DNA from: Solimonas terrae
GTDB lineage: Bacteria > Pseudomonadota > Gammaproteobacteria > Nevskiales > Nevskiaceae
Direction of reading: 5' to 3'
Assembly (NCBI RefSeq): GCF_011067135.1
Contig: NZ_JAAMOW010000009.1
Coordinates: forward strand, 124,001-188,000
Length of the DNA stretch: 64,000 nt
Below the pieces are notes generated by a model. It saw only the letters and a list, made by a program, of their open reading frames with translations. It had not been told where the DNA came from and did no database searches. Every line of letters begins with the position of its first letter. Within the stretch, counting starts at the first letter, position 1. Below, in pieces: positions 14,971 through 24,028 of the stretch. Made by a program: the position numbers and the translations under genes.

Positions 14971-17025
14971 ATGCGTACCCTTGTGCTCGGCGCTTTCGGC
15001 GCCGTCATTGGCACGGCCCTGCTCACGGGCTGTGGCCAATCCCATCCGGCGCCAGCCGCCGAGGCGCCGAAGGCGCTCAGCTCCGGCATCGACCCGGCCA
15101 ATTTCGACAACAGCGTGCGCGCGCAGGACGACTTCTATCGCCATGTCGACGGCACCTGGCTGAAGAAGACCGAGATTCCTGCCGACAAATCCAACTACGG
15201 CGCCTTCACCAAGCTGGCCGACGATGCCGAGCAGCACCTGCGCGAGATCATCGAGGCCGCCGCCGCCGAAAAGGACAGGAAGGACGGCTCCGACGAGCAG
15301 AAGGTCGGCGACCTGTATGCCTCGTTCATGGACGAGAAGAAGGCCGACGAACTCGGCCTGACGCCGATCGCGCCGGAACTGGTGAAGATCGCCGCGCTCA
15401 AGGACAAGCAGGCGCTGCCGGCGTTGATCGCGGAGCTGGACACGCTCGGCGTCGGTGCATTCCGCAGCGGCGTCCAGCCGGACGCCAAGGATTCCAGTCG
15501 CTACATCATCTATGTCGATCAGGGCGGCACGCTGCTGCCGGATCGCGACTATTACCTGGAGAAGGGCGACAAGTTCGAGTCCGTGCGCAAGGCCTATGTC
15601 GCGCACATCGAAAAGATGCTGGCGCTCGCCAAGCTGCCGGACCCGGCTGCCAACGCAAAGGCGATCATGGCGCTGGAGACCCGGCTTGCGCAGGCACAGT
15701 GGACCAAGGTCGATGCGCGTGATGCCGACAAGACCTACAACTACTACCAGATCGACGACCTCAAGAAGCTGACGCCGGACTTCGCGTGGACGACGTACAT
15801 CGACGGCATCGGCGGGCAGAAGACGCCGGGCATCGTGGTCGGCGAACCGAGCTTCTTCACCGCCTGGGACAAGATCGTGCAGGGCACGCCGCTGCCGGTG
15901 CTGAAGGTCTACCTGCAGTGGCATCTCCTGTCGGATTACGCCTCGTACCTGTCCAGCGATTTCGTCGACGAGGACTTCGCGTTCTTCGGCACGACGCTCA
16001 ATGGCATCAAGGAAAACAAGCCGCGCTGGAAGCGGGGTGTCGACGTCGAGGAATCCGCGCTCGGCGAGATGATCGGCAAGCTCTACGTCGCCAAGTACTT
16101 CCCGCCGGAAGCCAAGGCACGCATGGAACAGCTGGTGCAGAACCTGCTCGGCGCGTACAAGGACAGCATCCAGTCGCTCGACTGGATGACCGATGAAACC
16201 AAGCAGAAGGCGCTCGCCAAGCTGGCCAAGTTCGATCCGAAGATCGGCTATCCGAAGAAGTGGAAGGACTACTCGGCGCTGGTCGTGAAGCCCGACGATC
16301 TGGTCGGCAACGTGATGCGTTCGGCGGTGGTCGAAACCGCTCGCCAGATCAACAAGCTCGGCGGCCCGGTGGACCATGAGGAATGGGACATGACGCCGCA
16401 GACCGTCAACGCCTATTACAACCCGCTGAAGAACGAGATCGTGTTCCCGGCGGCGATCCTGCAGCCGCCGTTCTTCGACATGAATGCCGACGACGCCGTC
16501 AATTACGGCGGCATCGGCGCCGTCATCGGTCACGAGATCGGCCACGGTTTCGACGATCAGGGCAGCAAGTTCGACGGCGACGGCAACCTCAAGAGCTGGT
16601 GGACCGACGAGGATCGCAAGAATTTCGAGGCGCGGACCAAGGCGCTGATCGCGCAGTACGACGGCTACGAGGCGCTGCCCGGCCAGCACGTCAACGGCGC
16701 GTTCACGATCGGCGAGAACATCGGCGATCTTGGCGGCATGTCGATCGCCTACAAGGCCTACCACGCCTCGCTCGCCGGCAAGGAACCGCCGGTGATCGAC
16801 GGCTTTACGGCCGATCAGCGCTTCTTCATCGGCTGGGCCCAGGTCTGGCGTCGCAAGTACACGGACGCAAACCTGCTCAACCGACTGAAGGCCGACCCGC
16901 ACTCGCCGTCGGAATTCCGCTGCAACGGCGTGGTGTCCAATGTGCCGGCGTTCTACACCGCCTTCGACGTGAAGCAAGGCGACAAGATGTATCTGCCGCC
17001 CGAGAAGCGCGTCAAGATCTGGTAG
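14971..17025 (+). CDS. M13-family (neprilysin-like) zinc metallopeptidase lipoprotein
   Basis: A 684-aa secreted endopeptidase. The N-terminus MRTLVLGAFGAVIGTALLTGC is a lipoprotein signal with lipobox LTGC, so it is probably anchored in the periplasm or outer membrane. The large N-terminal M13 domain starts with DNSVRAQDDFYRHVDGTWL. The catalytic zinc motif is H521-EIG-H525 and the third ligand is E582 in ENIGDLGG. The end VPAFYTAFDVKQGDKMYLPPEKRVKIW includes the NxPAF-type substrate pocket typical of the family. The ATG at 14971 has a CGGAG site upstream. A strong terminator follows at 17105. Confidence 0.93.
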   Translation: MRTLVLGAFGAVIGTALLTGCGQSHPAPAAEAPKALSSGIDPANFDNSVRAQDDFYRHVDGTWLKKTEIPADKSNYGAFTKLADDAEQHLREIIEAAAAEKDRKDGSDEQKVGDLYASFMDEKKADELGLTPIAPELVKIAALKDKQALPALIAELDTLGVGAFRSGVQPDAKDSSRYIIYVDQGGTLLPDRDYYLEKGDKFESVRKAYVAHIEKMLALAKLPDPAANAKAIMALETRLAQAQWTKVDARDADKTYNYYQIDDLKKLTPDFAWTTYIDGIGGQKTPGIVVGEPSFFTAWDKIVQGTPLPVLKVYLQWHLLSDYASYLSSDFVDEDFAFFGTTLNGIKENKPRWKRGVDVEESALGEMIGKLYVAKYFPPEAKARMEQLVQNLLGAYKDSIQSLDWMTDETKQKALAKLAKFDPKIGYPKKWKDYSALVVKPDDLVGNVMRSAVVETARQINKLGGPVDHEEWDMTPQTVNAYYNPLKNEIVFPAAILQPPFFDMNADDAVNYGGIGAVIGHEIGHGFDDQGSKFDGDGNLKSWWTDEDRKNFEARTKALIAQYDGYEALPGQHVNGAFTIGENIGDLGGMSIAYKAYHASLAGKEPPVIDGFTADQRFFIGWAQVWRRKYTDANLLNRLKADPHSPSEFRCNGVVSNVPAFYTAFDVKQGDKMYLPPEKRVKIW

Positions 17026-17104
17026 CGAACCGGGGATTTGGCGGACTGCCGCCGGCGATCCCTGTCCGGCCGACAGGCGGGGCTGGAACTCCGTCGTACG
17101 AGAG

Positions 17105-17137
17105 GCCCGCAGCGCTTCAGGCGCTGCGGGCTTTTTT
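17105..17137 (+). terminator. Strong Rho-independent terminator after the M13 peptidase gene
   Basis: Perfect 11-bp stem GCCCGCAGCGC (17105-17115) and GCGCTGCGGGC (17121-17131) around a TTCAG loop, followed by six T residues. It separates the peptidase gene from the CorC-like gene downstream on the same strand. Confidence 0.93.
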
Positions 17138-17227
17138 CAGCATTTGCACCAGGGACATGCCGCTCTCGATAATCGCCTCGTTGCCACTACCTTGCAGCGT
17201 CCGCCCTCCGCCGCACGCTGCGCCTGA

Positions 17228-18550
17228 ATGAACGATCTCGCGCTGACGCTTTCCGCTGTCCTGCTGGTGCTGGTCAACGGTTTCTTCGTTGCCAGCGAAT
17301 TCGCCATCGTCAAACTGCGCGTCACGCGCGCGGAGGAGCTCGCCGAACGCGGCGGCCTCGTGGCGCGCACGCTGCTGAAGATCCGCAAGCGGCTGGACGC
17401 GTATCTGTCGGCCTGCCAGCTCGGCATCACGCTGGCATCGCTGGGCCTGGGCTGGGTCGGCGAGCCGGCGTTCTCGCGGCTGATCGCGCCGCTGCTGCGG
17501 GCTTTCGGCGTGGACTCTCCGGAAGTCATCCACAACAGTTCGGTGGCCGTGGCGTTCGGGCTGATTTCGTTCCTGCACATCGTGCTCGGCGAGCTGGCGC
17601 CGAAATCGATCGCGATCCGCCGTACGGAAACGATCTCGCTGTGGGCAGCGCTGCCACTGTTCCTGTTCTACTGGCTGATGTATCCGTTCATCATGATCCT
17701 CAACACCAGTGCGAATCTGGTGCTGATGACGATGCGGCTGAAGATCGAGGACGACGGCGAGGACGTGCATTCGGCCGACGAGATCAAGAAATTGCTGGTC
17801 GCCAGCCATCGTCACGGCGAACTGGGTCAGGCGCAGGCGCAGGCGCTGTCGCATACCCTGGAGTTGCCGGAGCTGACGGCCGGCGACCTGATGCGCCCGG
17901 CCTTCGACCTGATCGCCCTCGACATCCGCGACCCGCTCGAAAGCAATCTCGCGCTGATCGCAAGGCACCGCTACTCGCGCTATGCGGTGCGCGACAGCGA
18001 GCAGGACGACCGCTACATCGGCCTGCTGCACGTACGCGATCTGCTGGCCGCCGAACTCGCCGCGCGACCGCTGACCGACCTGCAGCCGCTGCTGCGTGAA
18101 GTGCCGATGATTCGCCGCGACGAGCCGGCGCAGGCGCTGTTCCGCAAGTTCCGTCGTGGCCTGCCGCATCTGGCGCTGGTGACCGACGAACTCGATACGG
18201 TGATCGGCTTCGTCACGCTCGAGCACATCCTCGACGCGATCTTCGGCAACATGCAGGACGAGTTTCATCGCGAGAAGGAAGACTGGAAGGCGGTCGGCAC
18301 GCACAGCTACGAGGGGCCGGGCTGGCTGCCGATCTACACGCTGGAACGCATGCTGGGCCGCGACATCGATTCCGGCCGTGCCGATACCGTCGGCGGTCTG
18401 GTGATGCAGACGCTCGACCGGCTGCCGCAGCCCGGCGACACGCTCGACATCGATCACCTGCACATCGAGGTGTTCGAAGTTTCCGGTCCGCGCATCGAAC
18501 GCCTGCGCGTCACGGCGCTGGCAGACGACGAAGCCGCAGACGGCGGCTGA
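17228..18550 (+). CDS. CNNM/CorC-family (HlyC/CorC) membrane protein
   Basis: A 440-aa protein with the three domains of this family: an N-terminal DUF21 (CNNM) membrane domain with four helices (residues 1-190, starting MNDLALTLSAVLLVLVNGFF and including SEFAIVKLR and LGELAPKSIAIRR), a CBS pair at about 205-335 (AGDLMRPAFDLIALD, then LALVTDELDTVIGFVTLEHI), and a C-terminal CorC_HlyC domain at about 355-435. Family members are linked to magnesium and cobalt efflux. The old hemolysin name is misleading. The start directly follows the terminator region. Confidence 0.9.
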   Translation: MNDLALTLSAVLLVLVNGFFVASEFAIVKLRVTRAEELAERGGLVARTLLKIRKRLDAYLSACQLGITLASLGLGWVGEPAFSRLIAPLLRAFGVDSPEVIHNSSVAVAFGLISFLHIVLGELAPKSIAIRRTETISLWAALPLFLFYWLMYPFIMILNTSANLVLMTMRLKIEDDGEDVHSADEIKKLLVASHRHGELGQAQAQALSHTLELPELTAGDLMRPAFDLIALDIRDPLESNLALIARHRYSRYAVRDSEQDDRYIGLLHVRDLLAAELAARPLTDLQPLLREVPMIRRDEPAQALFRKFRRGLPHLALVTDELDTVIGFVTLEHILDAIFGNMQDEFHREKEDWKAVGTHSYEGPGWLPIYTLERMLGRDIDSGRADTVGGLVMQTLDRLPQPGDTLDIDHLHIEVFEVSGPRIERLRVTALADDEAADGG

Positions 18551-18626
18551 GGCCGGCAGTCGGTGTAGATTCATCGGGCACGCGCTAGCGTGTCCGTACC
18601 CGCACGAAATCCACCGGAGTCCTCCG

Positions 18627-18995
18627 ATGATCAAGGTCCTGCTAGCCGGTGCCGTGTTTGCCGCGGCGCTCGCCGCGGTCGCCTGCAAGCCGGCAGCGGC
18701 ACCGCAGAACCCATCGCCGGCGCCACCTGCCGCGGCGAGCAGCGCAGCCGCCGTCGTGCCGTATCACTGCGACGGCCTCGCCTTCACCGTGCGCTTCGAC
18801 AGCGATCACGTGACCTTGCAGACCGCCGACCGCCGCTACACCTTGCCGCAGGTGCGCGCTGCCGACGGCGCCAAGTTCGAGAACGATCAGGCCACGTTCT
18901 GGAGCAAGGGCGAAAACGCCCTGCTGACGCTGGCGCACAAGCCGTATACCAATTGCCGCGAACTGCTGGCCAGCGAAGCGCCGCCCGGGCCCTAG
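18627..18995 (+). CDS. MliC/PliC-type lysozyme-inhibitor lipoprotein
   Basis: A 122-aa lipoprotein. The signal MIKVLLAGAVFAAALAAVAC has lipobox AVAC, then an Ala/Pro linker to residue 43, then a small beta domain YHCDGLAFTVRFDSDHVTL ... KFENDQATFWSKGENALLTL ending YTNCRE. The paired cysteines and the TFWSKGENALL strand match the MliC/PliC inhibitors of c-type lysozyme. It likely protects the wall in the periplasm. Its stop codon overlaps that of the convergent alkyltransferase-like gene within a shared CTAG. Confidence 0.8.
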   Translation: MIKVLLAGAVFAAALAAVACKPAAAPQNPSPAPPAAASSAAAVVPYHCDGLAFTVRFDSDHVTLQTADRRYTLPQVRAADGAKFENDQATFWSKGENALLTLAHKPYTNCRELLASEAPPGP

Positions 18996-19339
18996 TCAAG
19001 CACCGGCGCCGCGCTGCGCGGACGCCAACGATAGATTTCGAAGTCGACCTTGCCGCGCACGAAGATCACGCCTTCGGCCTCCAGCTGGCTGCGCGCACGC
19101 CGGTATGCTTCGCTGTCGAGCGGAAACGACAGCTTGCCCTGGGCATTGATCACCCGGTACCACGGCAGTTCCAGAGTGTCGGGTGCGTGGCGCAGGGCCT
19201 GCGCGGTCAGACGCGGCTGTTTGACGAAGCCGGCTTCGGCGGCGACCTGCCCGTAGGTCGCGACCCGACCGCGCGGGATGCGTTTGATGACCGCCCAGAT
19301 CCGGGCATGTCGTTGTTCGTTGCTGAGGCTCGCACTCAT
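18992..19339 (-). CDS. Alkyltransferase-like protein (ATL), MGMT family
   Basis: A 115-aa DNA-binding protein of the O6-alkylguanine-DNA alkyltransferase fold. The helix-turn-helix region IPRGRVATYGQVAAEAGF is intact, but the active-site PCHR of true methyltransferases is PWYRV here, so it cannot accept alkyl groups. ATLs bind O6-alkylguanine, flip it and hand the lesion to nucleotide excision repair, which fits the presence of UvrD in this genome. The ATG at 19339 begins MSASLSNEQRHARIWAVI; further open frame upstream is unsupported. Confidence 0.9.
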   Translation of the reverse strand: MSASLSNEQRHARIWAVIKRIPRGRVATYGQVAAEAGFVKQPRLTAQALRHAPDTLELPWYRVINAQGKLSFPLDSEAYRRARSQLEAEGVIFVRGKVDFEIYRWRPRSAAPVLD

Positions 19340-19436
19340 CGCCCCAGCTTGCCGCAGCGCGGCGGCGAGGGCCAGCCCCGGAACGCCGGGCCCGACCACG
19401 ACCCGCCGCGCTTCCCCCTCTTCCCGCAACCCCGTT

Positions 19437-19790
19437 TCAGGCGGCGACCGCAAGCGCCGTGGGCTCGGCGCGCAGACTCCATTCGACCTTCCAGCCGTCT
19501 CGTTCCCAGCGCGCGATCCAGGCCTGGGCCAGCGCCTCGGCATAGCTGCTGCCGAACTGCATGCGCAGGCGGCGCTGCTCGGTCCAGCGCATCCAGCGCT
19601 CGTCGTTGCCTTCGCAGACGCGCAGCCAGTGCAGGCCCGAAGCGCCGCGGCTGACGATCACCGCGCGCGCACCGTAGCGATCGGCTGCGGTCGGCAGCAG
19701 CAAGGCGTTGAACAGCAGGGTTTCAGTGCCCTCGATACGGGTGCTGAAGTCGTCGTGCGAGCCGTAGGCCGGAAGTATTTGAGTGTCCAT
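19437..19790 (-). CDS. Hypothetical protein, 117 aa
   Basis: No family is recognised. The protein is soluble, without signal or membrane segment, and rich in Trp, Arg and Ala. Its C-terminal half forms a predicted long helix (SSYAEALAQAWIARWERDGW) followed by a strand (KVEWSLRAE). The start is the ATG at 19790 (MDTQILPAYGSHDDFSTRI). It lies alone between the ATL gene and phzF-like gene, all minus strand, with about 100-nt gaps. Confidence 0.55.
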   Translation of the reverse strand: MDTQILPAYGSHDDFSTRIEGTETLLFNALLLPTAADRYGARAVIVSRGASGLHWLRVCEGNDERWMRWTEQRRLRMQFGSSYAEALAQAWIARWERDGWKVEWSLRAEPTALAVAA

Positions 19791-19890
19791 GACCGGTTTA
19801 CGGCCGCACGCCGAGCGTTCTGAGACGGCAAAAGTCGGCGCCCCCTGTAGGACAGAGACTCGTCTGTTGTCGGCAGAACGGCCGTGTTCT

Positions 19891-20784
19891 TTAGCCTCCG
19901 GCCAATAATCCGTCTGACATCAGCACGCTATGGCCGCCGACGCGCACGGCCGCCAATTGCCCGCCGCGGCGCTCGGCACTGGCGTAGAGCCGGCTCGGCC
20001 GACCCATTTCCAGGCCCTGGTGAATGACCCAGCTGTGCGTCCCGTCATCGCCGGCTTCGCTGCCGAGCGCACCGGCCAGCGCTGCCGCGGCCGAACCGGT
20101 GGCCGGGTCTTCGTCGATGCCGACACCGACGGCGAACATGCGCGCACGCAATTCGCCTTCGTAGCCGCGCGCATAGATGTAGAGCTGCTGCGCCCAGCCC
20201 GAACCGAGAACGCGCCGTGCCTCGGCCGCATCGAAATCGATCGCCGCCAGCAGTTCGGGCGCCCGCAGCGGCACCAGCACGAACGGCAGACCGCAGGACA
20301 CGGCACGCGGCCGCTCGTCGCCGCTGAGCAGATCGACGACATCCAGACCCAGTATTCGCGCCAACGCGCCCGCATCGGGGGTCGCGCCGAACTCCGGCAG
20401 CTGCGCGGTAGTCAGCTCGGCATAGACCGCTTCGCCCGGCGTACGGCGCAGGCTGATCGCCACCGGGCCGATCCCTTCTTCGAGCACGAATGCCGCATCG
20501 CCGCCTTTCGGCACCAGCCCGAGTTCGGCGAGCAGGCAGGCCGTGCCCACGGTCGGGTGACCGGCAAACGGCAGCTCCATGGCCGGCGTGAAGATGCGGA
20601 TTCGGTGCAGGGCGTCACTGCGCGTCGGCGGGAGCACGAACACGGTTTCCGACAGGTTGAATTCGCGGGCGATGCGCTGCATCTGGCGGGTCTCGAGCGC
20701 ATCGCCACCGAACACGACGGCGAGCGGATTGCCGCCATAGGCCTGATCGGTGAAGACATCGAGGGTGTGGAAGCGCAGCGACAT
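19891..20784 (-). CDS. PhzF-family isomerase/epimerase
   Basis: A 297-aa protein of the PhzF family (diaminopimelate-epimerase fold). The start MSLRFHTLDVFTDQAYGGNPLAVVF is canonical. The catalytic glutamate lies in NLSETVFVLPP, and two further glycine-rich family motifs are present: LPFAGHPTVGTA and EDPATGSAAAALAG. No phenazine genes are nearby, so it is one of the many PhzF homologues of unknown substrate. The ATG at 20784 replaces an in-frame start ten codons upstream that has no similarity. Confidence 0.9.
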   Translation of the reverse strand: MSLRFHTLDVFTDQAYGGNPLAVVFGGDALETRQMQRIAREFNLSETVFVLPPTRSDALHRIRIFTPAMELPFAGHPTVGTACLLAELGLVPKGGDAAFVLEEGIGPVAISLRRTPGEAVYAELTTAQLPEFGATPDAGALARILGLDVVDLLSGDERPRAVSCGLPFVLVPLRAPELLAAIDFDAAEARRVLGSGWAQQLYIYARGYEGELRARMFAVGVGIDEDPATGSAAAALAGALGSEAGDDGTHSWVIHQGLEMGRPSRLYASAERRGGQLAAVRVGGHSVLMSDGLLAGG

Positions 20785-20818
20785 ATCGAAACCTCGTGTG
20801 TGCCGGCGGACCATTGTC

Positions 20819-21367
20819 CTACGACTGACCGCCGTTCGGCGAATCGACGGTCAGTGCCGCGCGCCAGCGTGCCAGTTTCGCCGCCCGCGACTGGCCGGCG
20901 TTGGCCGGGCTGGTCGACGGCAAGTGCAGGATTTCGATGCCGGCGACGAGATCGGGCATGGCGCCTGCCACATGCCGCCGGAACACCTCGGCCGCCTTGC
21001 CGCCATTCAGGCAGATGCGGACCAGCTGGCGATGCGCGGCCAGGAAGCTCGCGAAGTCATTGACCGTTTCCGTGCTGCGCACAATGCGACCGTCGAGGCT
21101 GCCCGGCCGCTCGCAGGCGGCGAGCACGTCCCACACCGCGATGTGGCAGGCCTGCAGACGCGTCAGGCGCTGCGCGTAGTCGCGCGCCGGCGTCATCGCG
21201 AAAATTTCCTCGAGGAACGGCCAGAACAGATTGCGCGGGTGCGCGTAGTACTGCCGGGCGCGCAGCGACGCGACGCCGGGCATCGAGCCGAGAATCAGAA
21301 TGCGCGCGTCGGCGCGTGCCACCGGCGGAAAACTCTCGCATCGACGTTCGCTGGGGATCTGTGCCAT
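20819..21367 (-). CDS. DNA-deoxyinosine glycosylase (UDG superfamily, family 6-like)
   Basis: A 182-aa uracil-DNA-glycosylase-fold enzyme. Motif 1 is ILILGSMPGVASLRARQYYAH, followed by PRNLFWPFL. The central segment is HIAVWDVLAACERPGSLDG, and motif 2 is LPSTSPANA. This combination is that of the hypoxanthine-DNA glycosylases that remove deaminated adenine. It would start base excision repair at deoxyinosine. The ATG at 21367 is the first with homology. Neighbouring ATL gives this stretch a small DNA-damage theme. Confidence 0.85.
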   Translation of the reverse strand: MAQIPSERRCESFPPVARADARILILGSMPGVASLRARQYYAHPRNLFWPFLEEIFAMTPARDYAQRLTRLQACHIAVWDVLAACERPGSLDGRIVRSTETVNDFASFLAAHRQLVRICLNGGKAAEVFRRHVAGAMPDLVAGIEILHLPSTSPANAGQSRAAKLARWRAALTVDSPNGGQS

Positions 21368-21459
21368 CGACCCATTGTCAGCCACATTCGACGCTGCCGA
21401 CCGCGGCCACCGGAAATTTCCGCTACCGCGAGCTTGCCGATATCCCCTAGGATCGCCGG

Positions 21460-22026
21460 GTGACAACCCATTCTGACGGCTACTCGGCGCCCGCGAAGCT
21501 GGGCCACTGGCTGATCGCGCTGCTGCTGATCGCGAGCTACAGCATCGCCTGGACCATGGTCGATCTGCGCATGTCGCCGACCCGCCTGCGACTGTTCAAC
21601 TACCACAAGTGGGTCGGCGTCACGATCTTCGCGCTGGCCGTGCTGCGGCTGCTCTGGCGCCTGCTGCAGCGGCCACCACCTTTGCCTGCGGCGATGCCGC
21701 CTTGGGAACGGCAGGCGGCGGCGATCGTCCACCGCCTGCTGTATCTCCTGTTGTTCGCACTGCCGCTGAGCGGCTGGCTGATGAGTTCCGCGAAGGGCTT
21801 CCAGACCGTCTACTTCGGCCGCTGGCCGATTCCGGACGCGATCGGCAAGAACGCGGCGCTCGGTGCCGCGCTGACCTCGGTGCATGTCGCGCTGACCTGG
21901 CTGCTGCTGGCATTGGTCGCAACGCATGTGCTGGCCGCCCTCAAGCACCAGTTCGTCGATCGCGACGCCGTGTTGCGGCGCATGCTGCCGCGTCTCCCGC
22001 GGCGTCATTCATCGGAGCCATCATGA
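21460..22026 (+). CDS. Cytochrome b561
   Basis: A 188-aa four-helix diheme membrane cytochrome of the bacterial b561 (CybB/YceJ) family. Candidate heme-ligand histidines are in GHWLIALLL (helix 1), YHKWVGV (helix 2), VHRLLYL (helix 3) and VHVALTW (helix 4). It passes electrons between quinol and periplasmic partners. It starts with GTG at 21460. Its stop overlaps the start of the YceI gene (ATGA), so the two are translationally coupled, a pairing common in proteobacteria. Confidence 0.9.
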   Translation: MTTHSDGYSAPAKLGHWLIALLLIASYSIAWTMVDLRMSPTRLRLFNYHKWVGVTIFALAVLRLLWRLLQRPPPLPAAMPPWERQAAAIVHRLLYLLLFALPLSGWLMSSAKGFQTVYFGRWPIPDAIGKNAALGAALTSVHVALTWLLLALVATHVLAALKHQFVDRDAVLRRMLPRLPRRHSSEPS

Positions 22027-22586
22027 AGTTCCTCGCCCGGCTTGTGTCCCTGGTCCTGTTGCTCGGCGCCGGCGCCGCCCAGTCTGCGCCGCGCGCCCTG
22101 ATCGCCGCAAACAGTCACATCGACTTCAGCGTCAAGGAAATGGGCGTCTCGGTGAGTGGGCGATTCGGCCATTTCGATGCCAGCATCGATCTCGACCCCG
22201 CGAAGCCGGAGATCGCGCACGCGGCAATCACCGTCGACGTTGCCAGCCTGAGCACCGGCGACCGCGACGCCGATGCGATCGCGGTCGACAAGCCCTGGCT
22301 CGCGAAGCTCGAATTTCCGAAGGCGAGCTTCACCAGCAGTGCGATCAAGGCACTCGGCGACAACCGCTACGAGGTCAAGGGCGCCTTGACGATCCGCGGC
22401 AAGACGCACGACATCACGTTGCCGCTGACGACCAGCCCGCAGGCCGACGGCGGCCTCGTCGCCAGCGGCAGCTTCACGATCCGGCGATCAGACTATGCGA
22501 TCGGCGGCGGCGAGTGGAACGAGGGCGGCGTGGTTGCCGACGAGGTCGCGGTGTCGTTCGTGCTGGCGCTCGGCCCGGCAACCTGA
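22023..22586 (+). CDS. YceI-family periplasmic protein
   Basis: A 187-aa secreted protein: signal peptide MKFLARLVSLVLLLGAGAAQSA, then a lipocalin-like YceI barrel that binds polyisoprenoids in known structures (NSHIDFSVKEMGVSVSGRF, then VKGALTIRGKTHDITLPL and FTIRRSDYAIG). With the upstream cytochrome b561 it may move electrons or isoprenoid quinones in the periplasm (inference from the recurrent pairing). Its start overlaps the b561 stop by 4 nt. Confidence 0.9.
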   Translation: MKFLARLVSLVLLLGAGAAQSAPRALIAANSHIDFSVKEMGVSVSGRFGHFDASIDLDPAKPEIAHAAITVDVASLSTGDRDADAIAVDKPWLAKLEFPKASFTSSAIKALGDNRYEVKGALTIRGKTHDITLPLTTSPQADGGLVASGSFTIRRSDYAIGGGEWNEGGVVADEVAVSFVLALGPAT

Positions 22587-22644
22587 GTATCGCGATCGCG
22601 CACCACGCAGGCTCGCGTCGCTGAAACCGCGGCAGCGACGACGC

Positions 22645-22935
22645 TCATTTGAACTTGCCGCCGTTGATGCGACCGTCGGCATCGAGCTCCGCAAAATAGC
22701 GACTGTTGTCGAGCCGCAGTTCGCGCGTCGAAATGTCGCCGGGCAGGATCAGCAAAACGTCCGGATAGGTGGCGCGGAACTGCGCCGGTGTCGGCTTGCC
22801 GGCGATGAAATCCTGAAATGCCTTCATGTCGGTGACATGGCCGGCGACCGGCTTTGGATCGTTGATCGGAACATTCTGCTGGCAGGCGCCGAGCAGCGAC
22901 AGCACGGCGGCAAATGCGAGTGCGGCGAGACGCAT
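22645..22935 (-). CDS. Small lipoprotein of unknown function
   Basis: A 96-aa product with a lipoprotein signal MRLAALAFAAVLSLLGAC (lipobox LGAC). The mature part is about 78 residues: an N-terminal polar region, FQDFIAGKPTPAQFRATYPDV, then strands VLLILPGDISTRELRLDNSRY and FAELDADGRINGGKFK. No family is recognised. Convergent with the YceI gene and 76 nt from the transporter gene upstream on the same strand. Confidence 0.7.
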   Translation of the reverse strand: MRLAALAFAAVLSLLGACQQNVPINDPKPVAGHVTDMKAFQDFIAGKPTPAQFRATYPDVLLILPGDISTRELRLDNSRYFAELDADGRINGGKFK

Positions 22936-23011
22936 GGGGGATTCTCCTCGGCGGATTCGGGCGGCCTGCGAATCATCATGCCCTGTTTTCGCGAAGCCGC
23001 AGCGAACGACA

Positions 23012-23947
23012 TCAGTCGACCAGATTCTTGGCCTCGGCGACCGCCAGCGTCGCGGCGGCCGGAATCCGTCGGCTGCGCATCAACCAGGGATGCAGCAGCA
23101 CCGTCGACAGGATGACAACGACGCCGGCATAGAAGCTGATCCCGAGTTCGCGCTGCTCACCAAGCACGGCGATGGCCAGCAGGATGGCGTAGACCGGCTC
23201 GAGATTGACGGCAAGCAGCGCGGCAAAGGCGCTGAGCCTGCGCAAGGCGATCAGCGACAGATTGAACGGCAGCAAGGTGCAGGCGAAAGCGAGCAAGGAC
23301 AGCAATGCCAGGTCGTTCGGCGCCGGCAGCATGAACACGTCGGGACTGAAGCCGTGACCGTTGGACCACGGCAGCACGGCGGTCAGCACGACCGCGCCGG
23401 TGCCGAGTTCCAGCGTCGTCACCAGCAGCGCGTCCGCGCGCTCGACATAGCGCTTGTTGAGCGCGCTGAAGCAGGCGACGAACAAGGCCGACGAAACGCC
23501 GACCAGCAGGCCGAGGCGCATGCCGGTCGGGATGCCGCCGACCACCAGTGCGACACCGGGCACCACCAGAACGCCGAGCAGCATCTCGCGCAGATCGACG
23601 CGCCGTCCCGCCACCCAGGGTTCGATCAGCGACAGGAACACCGGGCCGAGCGCGATGCAGGTTGCCGCGACCGAGGCGTTCGCGAGCTTGATTGCGGCGA
23701 AGAACGTCAGCCAGTGCAGTGTCACCAGCAAGCCGATGCCGGCGTAGACCGCGACGAGTTGACGCGGCAGCGCGCGCAGACCCCGCCAGACCCGCGGCAC
23801 GCAGGCCAGGACCATCAGCACCAGTACCATGCGCCACCACACCAGGACGGTCGCCGGCAGTGCGATCAGCTTGCCGAGGATCGCGGTGAAGCCCCACAGC
23901 AGCACGCAGAGATGAATTTGCAGCTGGGGCTTGAGCGGCGATGACAT
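23012..23947 (-). CDS. EamA/DMT-family transporter
   Basis: A 311-aa inner-membrane protein with ten hydrophobic helices in two repeated five-helix EamA units, as in the drug/metabolite transporter superfamily. The start is MSSPLKPQLQIHLCVLLWGF with the family's LLWGFTAILGK first helix. The second unit contains NLEPVYAILLAIAVLGE, a conserved end-of-family helix. Likely exports an amino acid or metabolite; the substrate is not readable. Confidence 0.88.
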   Translation of the reverse strand: MSSPLKPQLQIHLCVLLWGFTAILGKLIALPATVLVWWRMVLVLMVLACVPRVWRGLRALPRQLVAVYAGIGLLVTLHWLTFFAAIKLANASVAATCIALGPVFLSLIEPWVAGRRVDLREMLLGVLVVPGVALVVGGIPTGMRLGLLVGVSSALFVACFSALNKRYVERADALLVTTLELGTGAVVLTAVLPWSNGHGFSPDVFMLPAPNDLALLSLLAFACTLLPFNLSLIALRRLSAFAALLAVNLEPVYAILLAIAVLGEQRELGISFYAGVVVILSTVLLHPWLMRSRRIPAAATLAVAEAKNLVD

Positions 23948-24028
23948 GTGCGCATGCGAACGGGCAGGGCGCGCAGCTTGCCGCAGCGGCGCCGGCTTGA
24001 GAAGTCGGCGCCGCTCGCTGCGACGGCG

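Noticed and set aside
19891-20784. Phenazine biosynthesis gene
   Set aside because: PhzF homologues are widespread outside phenazine producers and no other phz genes are present, so only the family name is used.
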